NCBI GenBank assembly: GCA_001695595.3
Contig: MBPM02000043.1
Span: 62,001-126,000 of the forward strand
Source of the DNA: Plasmopara viticola
Taxonomy: Eukaryota > Oomycota > Peronosporomycetes > Peronosporales > Peronosporaceae
Reading direction: 5' to 3'
Length of the DNA: 64,000 nt
Shown here: piece after piece, positions 60,143 through 64,000 of the stretch
Layout: the number at the start of each line of letters is the position of its first letter
Position numbering within the stretch: the stretch's first letter is position 1
The notes under the pieces: generated by a model
Database searches by the model: none
What the model was told of the DNA's origin: nothing
The model's input: the letters and a program-made list of their open reading frames with translations, nothing else
Made by a program: the position numbers and the translations under genes

Positions 60143-60628
60143 AGGAAGGAAGGGTGTACATATACAATTTATTTTTCTGTTGTAGCTACATAAGAAGTGT
60201 CTATGCCATTGTCTTACTTTTGCCATATCAATCTCAGTAACCTTGGATAGCGGATTGTGCAAATTATGAGATCTATGATACAAAATAATCGTTGCACAAG
60301 ATGTCAAGCGAATATAAGACTGTGAGCTACAATGATGTACATTGAAGACAGTTAAAGAGTGCAGCATGATGTACAAGCATCATGTGGGGTAGCATTGCAC
60401 AGTTCCTGTCGATATATATTTGAGTCACTATGACTCCAATAAAATCACAGAAAAAATTGCGGTTATTTCATGTAAATTAGTAGAAGTCAACAAGTGCAGA
60501 TTTGGGTAGATCATGTATAATGTGCGATTGTATCAGGTCATGCATTATAACTTACCTTCAATCATCATGCCCATCGAAAATTCGCCCCCAAAATCTGTAA
60601 CTATGTGAGTGAGAAATATTGGGGAATA
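60143..60628. other. Intergenic stretch after oxidoreductase 2
   Basis: No gene is recognised. It holds the presumed 3' untranslated region and AT-rich DNA up to the SINE-like insertion. Confidence 0.5.
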
Positions 60629-60640
60629 TAGACGGTCTAG
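60629..60640. repeat. Left target-site duplication of SINE-like element 2
   Basis: atagacggtcta is repeated exactly at 60,940-60,951. Confidence 0.88.
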
Positions 60641-60939
60641 CTTGGAAAAGGTTGGTGTGACGCCCTCCTTCCAAGCGCAGAAGCTAAATGCTCGCGCGCT
60701 TCAGGTCTCTAACGAGTCTCACCCTCGACGCGACGGTCTCCAGCACCGGGCGCCACCTGGGCTCTTACCAAGTCAGAGCTAAGCAAAATAATGGAAGACC
60801 CTCACGACCTCGGTGCTGGCTGCACTGCCCGCCGAACGAGACCCGACGTATGCGGACACCACTCTATGCCGTGGACTAGCCAGACTGAGCCTAGCACGTG
60901 CATAACTTGGCAACGCGATAACGTAATACATTACATTAC
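60641..60939 (+). mobile_element. SINE-like short retroelement, copy 2
   Basis: This element of about 300 bp is nearly identical to 32,967-33,288. It lacks 24 bp after gcgcgcttc and ends in a taatacattacattac tail. A perfect 12-bp target-site duplication flanks it. Two insertions with different targets and the same tail type establish a mobile family. No coding capacity is apparent. Confidence 0.82.
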
Positions 60940-60951
60940 ATAGACGGTCTA
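60940..60951. repeat. Right target-site duplication of SINE-like element 2
   Basis: This exact copy of 60,629-60,640 directly follows the tail. Confidence 0.88.
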
Positions 60952-61406
60952 TCTCGAAGGGTTACAATGCATTTCTTATTGAGGATAACGCCAACTGGAT
61001 ATATAAAATTATCCTGCCTTTTTGTGCAGCCAAATTAAATACAACACCAGATTTATTTGGATATGACCCTAAAATTTGAACATTACACAGTAAGCAGATT
61101 GTCCTCGTCACTAACGTCCGCATCGCTGTGAAGATGTACTTCGGACGCTAGAGCAATCCTTGAATAAGCACGCTCAATTCATTTCGCTCAAGCCACGACT
61201 GCTCGGACGTGGTTGCCAATATCACCTTTTTGTCGACCAACGTCGAAACGATGCTGACTCGTGTTAAGTAGAAAGTAAACACCGAAGTGAATATATTTAT
61301 CTTGACCAATGAACGGCTACCAATGTAATTACTAACTGTAACGTACTTGTAAATACTGTGAAGCCATTTACCTGTTCAACATGCATTCAGCGGTGTAATT
61401 TTAACA
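60952..61406 (-). mobile_element. Probable 3' LTR of the Copia element (far end not defined)
   Basis: On the - strand, just after the RNase H stop, a purine-rich tract (gcggtgagtgggag) is followed by TGTTAAAATTACACC starting at 61,406. This is the expected polypurine tract and LTR start. The opposite LTR lies outside the window, so the far end could not be located and this interval is an upper limit. Confidence 0.5.
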
Positions 61407-61419
61407 CTCCCACTCACCG

Positions 61420-64000
61420 CTAAATCTGTATGTCCTTTGTTGCTGACTTGGTCTTGATTCCGGAGGCTTCGCGCAAATACTTCAGCATCTTAATTCCAAA
61501 TGTCTTAGTCAGCATATCTGCAAGCTGACTCTTCGTGTCGATATATTCGCTCTTCAACAGTCCTTCTTGTACGTTCTCACGAAGGAAGTGGTGCTTGCTG
61601 TCCACATGATTCGTCCTAGCATGGTATTCGGCGTTATTGGCCAACGCAATAGCACATTGGTTGTCTTCCCAAACATGTGTGCCTTCAACTTGCTCGTGAC
61701 CCATGTCCTTTAGCATTGCCCGCGTCCAAAAACCTTCTTGTGTGCATAAACTGAGAGCCATATACTCAGCTTCCGCTGAGCTCAGCGCAACTATCCGCTG
61801 GTACTTCGACTTAAATACCACTGGTGCGCCTGCAATCATGACAACAATTCCCGAGACCGAGCGTCTGTAATCCGTGTTGCTACCCCAATCTGCATCCGAG
61901 TATGCTTTGACCGCAACGCTTCCACTTCCTCGGTAGACATTACCGATTTGACGCGTGGTCTTCAGATACCGTACCACTCGAATTGCTGCGCTCCAATGTT
62001 GTAGTCCTGAGTTCTCCAGAAAACGTGATAGCTGCGTCACCACGTAAGCAATATCAGGCCGAGTGCACGTCTTTATGTACAGCAAGCATCCAATCAAAGA
62101 GCGATAAGGCTTTGATCGCATCGTCGACCGTCCCTCTTCCGTTGTGGGTGACTGCTTTGACGACAGCTTCAATCCTGATACGCAAGGGTTCTCAACACTT
62201 TTGGCATCTTGTTGACCGAATCGCTTGACCACGTCATCGATGTAGCGAGCCTTTTCGATCATCAATATTCCAGCTGACCTGTCGTAATCAATTTCCATAC
62301 CCAAAATAAATTCCGCCTGACCAAGCTTCTTCATCTTGAAAGCATTCTTGAGTACTCCCTTTACTTGATTTAATTCTTTGCTGCTTCTTGCTGCGATAAT
62401 CATGTCATCCACATATAATCCAATGTAAGCAAAAACTTCTTTAGTGCTCTTGACATAAAACATTGATCTGCTCCGCAACTCTTAAAGCCATTCCTGACGA
62501 AGACACGATGTATTGTCTTGTTCCAGGCACTCGCTGCTTGCTTTAGTCCGTAAATAGCCTATTACATATGTATCCTTGAGCATTGTCGACACCAAGCGGA
62601 ACTTCCATAAAAACGGTGTCCGACACACGCTATTGAAAAAAGCCGTGTCGACGTCCAGCTGTTCCATTTAATAGCCACATTTAGCACATACCGCGAGAAT
62701 TATTCGGATCGAATTCATGTTGGCAACCGGGGAATATGTCTCAACGCCATACTTCTGCTTGAAATTTTTCGCGACCAGTCGTGCCTTGTATCGCACGATA
62801 GCGCCATTCTGATTACGCTTCTTGGCAAATACCCATCGTGATCCAATTGTGCGTCCAATCTTTCCTCGTGGCTACAATGTCCACGTTTTATTCTCTTCGC
62901 GAGAGCGAAGCTCAGCATCCATTGCTTCACGCCATTTTATTGCATCGTCGCTTGCCATTGCTCGAGTATAAGTAGTCGGTGAGTCCGTATCATCGTCAAT
63001 ATTCACGGCGTAGGCAAGAAAGGCTTCCGCAATTAGTCCATCTTCGTCAATCCTAGCACGATTTGGAGTCGGTGGGCCCTCACTGCCTTCTGTTGACTCT
63101 CCACCATCGGAACCGTTTCTTAGCATTAGCACTGGCTTACGTCTTATTCGTGTTCGCTCCACTTCAGGCCGAAACACCAAACGATCTTCTTGTTGCACTT
63201 GGGAAGGTTGATGATGCTCCGTTAGCTCAAGCCTGTTTCGTACAGGGCTCTCAGAAGGCATTAGCCGCTGTATAACGGCGCTTGGTGTACGATTTACATC
63301 CTCCATATTGACATCCTCGACTGTCTCTTCGACAGCTCCCATGGGATCGTCCGGAACTGACTGTCGATCCACCTGATGCTGAACATTGACTTCATCACCA
63401 TCCTTAACTACTTGAACAATTGTTTTCGGCTTAAGCTCTTGCGTGTCGTAGATGCCGCCCACCTCACGCTCATCCAACTTTACAGAGCGGGTCACTTTAA
63501 TCTTGGCATTCTCCAAGTCAAACACGCGATAGCCCTTGACATTCTCTGCATAGCCAAGAAACATACACTTGAAGCTCTTGAGTTCCAGTCTGGTCCGTTT
63601 CACATCGTCACTATGAGCGTAGCCTTGCAAACCAAATACGCGAACGCGATCCATTCGAGACTTCATCCTGAAAACTAGCTTATACTGCGTGATGTCAGGA
63701 TGGAACGTATTGCTGGAGCGATTAATTAAATAAATCGCTGTGTTTACCGCTTCCGCCCACCATTCCGTCGAAACGCTCTTGTAGTGTAACATGCTGCGGG
63801 CTTTCTCCATAATTGTCCTGTTCATACGCTCCGCTACTCCGTTCTGCTGCGGGCTGTATGGGACGGAGCGCTGGTGTACAATGCCGTTCTCTTGACATAT
63901 TCCTGCCATTTTCTTGTTTACGAACTCGGTTCCGTTGTCGGATCGCAAACATCTTAGTCGTGCACCCCACTGGTTTTCGTATAATGTCAGAAACTCCTTG
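61420..64000 (-). pseudogene. Ty1/Copia retrotransposon polyprotein, decayed, cut by window edge
   Basis: Read on the - strand, the order is integrase, reverse transcriptase, RNase H, which is diagnostic of Ty1/Copia. The integrase part (64,000-62,872) has SDNGTEF and SPQQNGVAERMNRT with the second Asp and the Glu of the catalytic triad. An in-frame stop follows ENKTWTL. The RT start (62,870-62,480) has WVFAKKRN, then KARLVAKNFKQ and YSPVAN, but is broken by further stops and shifts. The last open run (62,478-61,420, 352 codons) has the RT motif YVDDM, then LGMEI and an RNase H domain with SDADWGS, SSAEAEY, EDNQCAIAL and HVDSKHHF. The reading continues past 64,000, so the gag, protease and 5' LTR are not seen. 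Confidence 0.93.

Noticed and set aside
1..64000. CRISPR arrays, rRNA or tRNA genes
   Set aside because: No regularly spaced short repeats, no rRNA-like conserved segments and no convincing cloverleaf were seen.

Overview
This is eukaryotic nuclear DNA, most likely from an oomycete of the downy mildew/Phytophthora group (Peronosporaceae). I infer this from two secreted proteins with an EER motif and LWY-type alpha-helical modules, a temptin-like GPI-anchored secreted protein, intronless ferric-reductase/NADPH-oxidase-type genes, and a typical oomycete transposon mix (Copia, MULE, hAT, SINE-like). The species cannot be fixed from the sequence.

Layout. Bases 1 to about 43,855 are an imperfect tandem direct repeat with a period of about 19.4-20.7 kb. 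Unit A is 1-19,371, unit B is 19,372-40,080, and a partial unit C is 40,081-~43,855. By eye A and B are roughly 85-90 % identical and C is more diverged. Each full unit is AT-rich, decayed, stop-riddled sequence plus one effector-like gene at the same relative place. The unit B gene (33,901-35,940) is intact. The unit A gene (14,341-16,008) is cut short by a 70-bp insertion and has a 3' deletion. Unit B has also gained a SINE-like element and a MULE fragment; unit A lacks both and serves as the empty site for each.

From 43.9 to 47.3 kb lies a broken Mutator-like (MULE) transposase on the + strand, next to a MULE with long terminal inverted repeats and an intron-containing transposase N-terminus on the - strand. 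From 47.3 to 50.4 kb no gene is recognised, but there are two perfect hairpins.

From 50.4 to 60.1 kb is the healthy gene part: two paralogous six-histidine-type ferric reductase/NADPH-oxidase-like oxidoreductases in the same orientation (50,484-52,313 and 58,367-60,142). Between them lie a small secreted temptin-like gene (52,991-53,542) and the ruins of a hAT transposon (about 54.5-56.8 kb).

From 60.6 kb to the end there is a second SINE-like copy with perfect target-site duplications, then a decayed Ty1/Copia element on the - strand that runs off the right edge.

The overall picture is a gene-sparse, repeat-rich effector compartment next to a small cluster of conserved membrane/secreted genes. 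The decayed coding-like remains filling the 20-kb unit could not be assigned to any family by eye. They are the main open question of the window.
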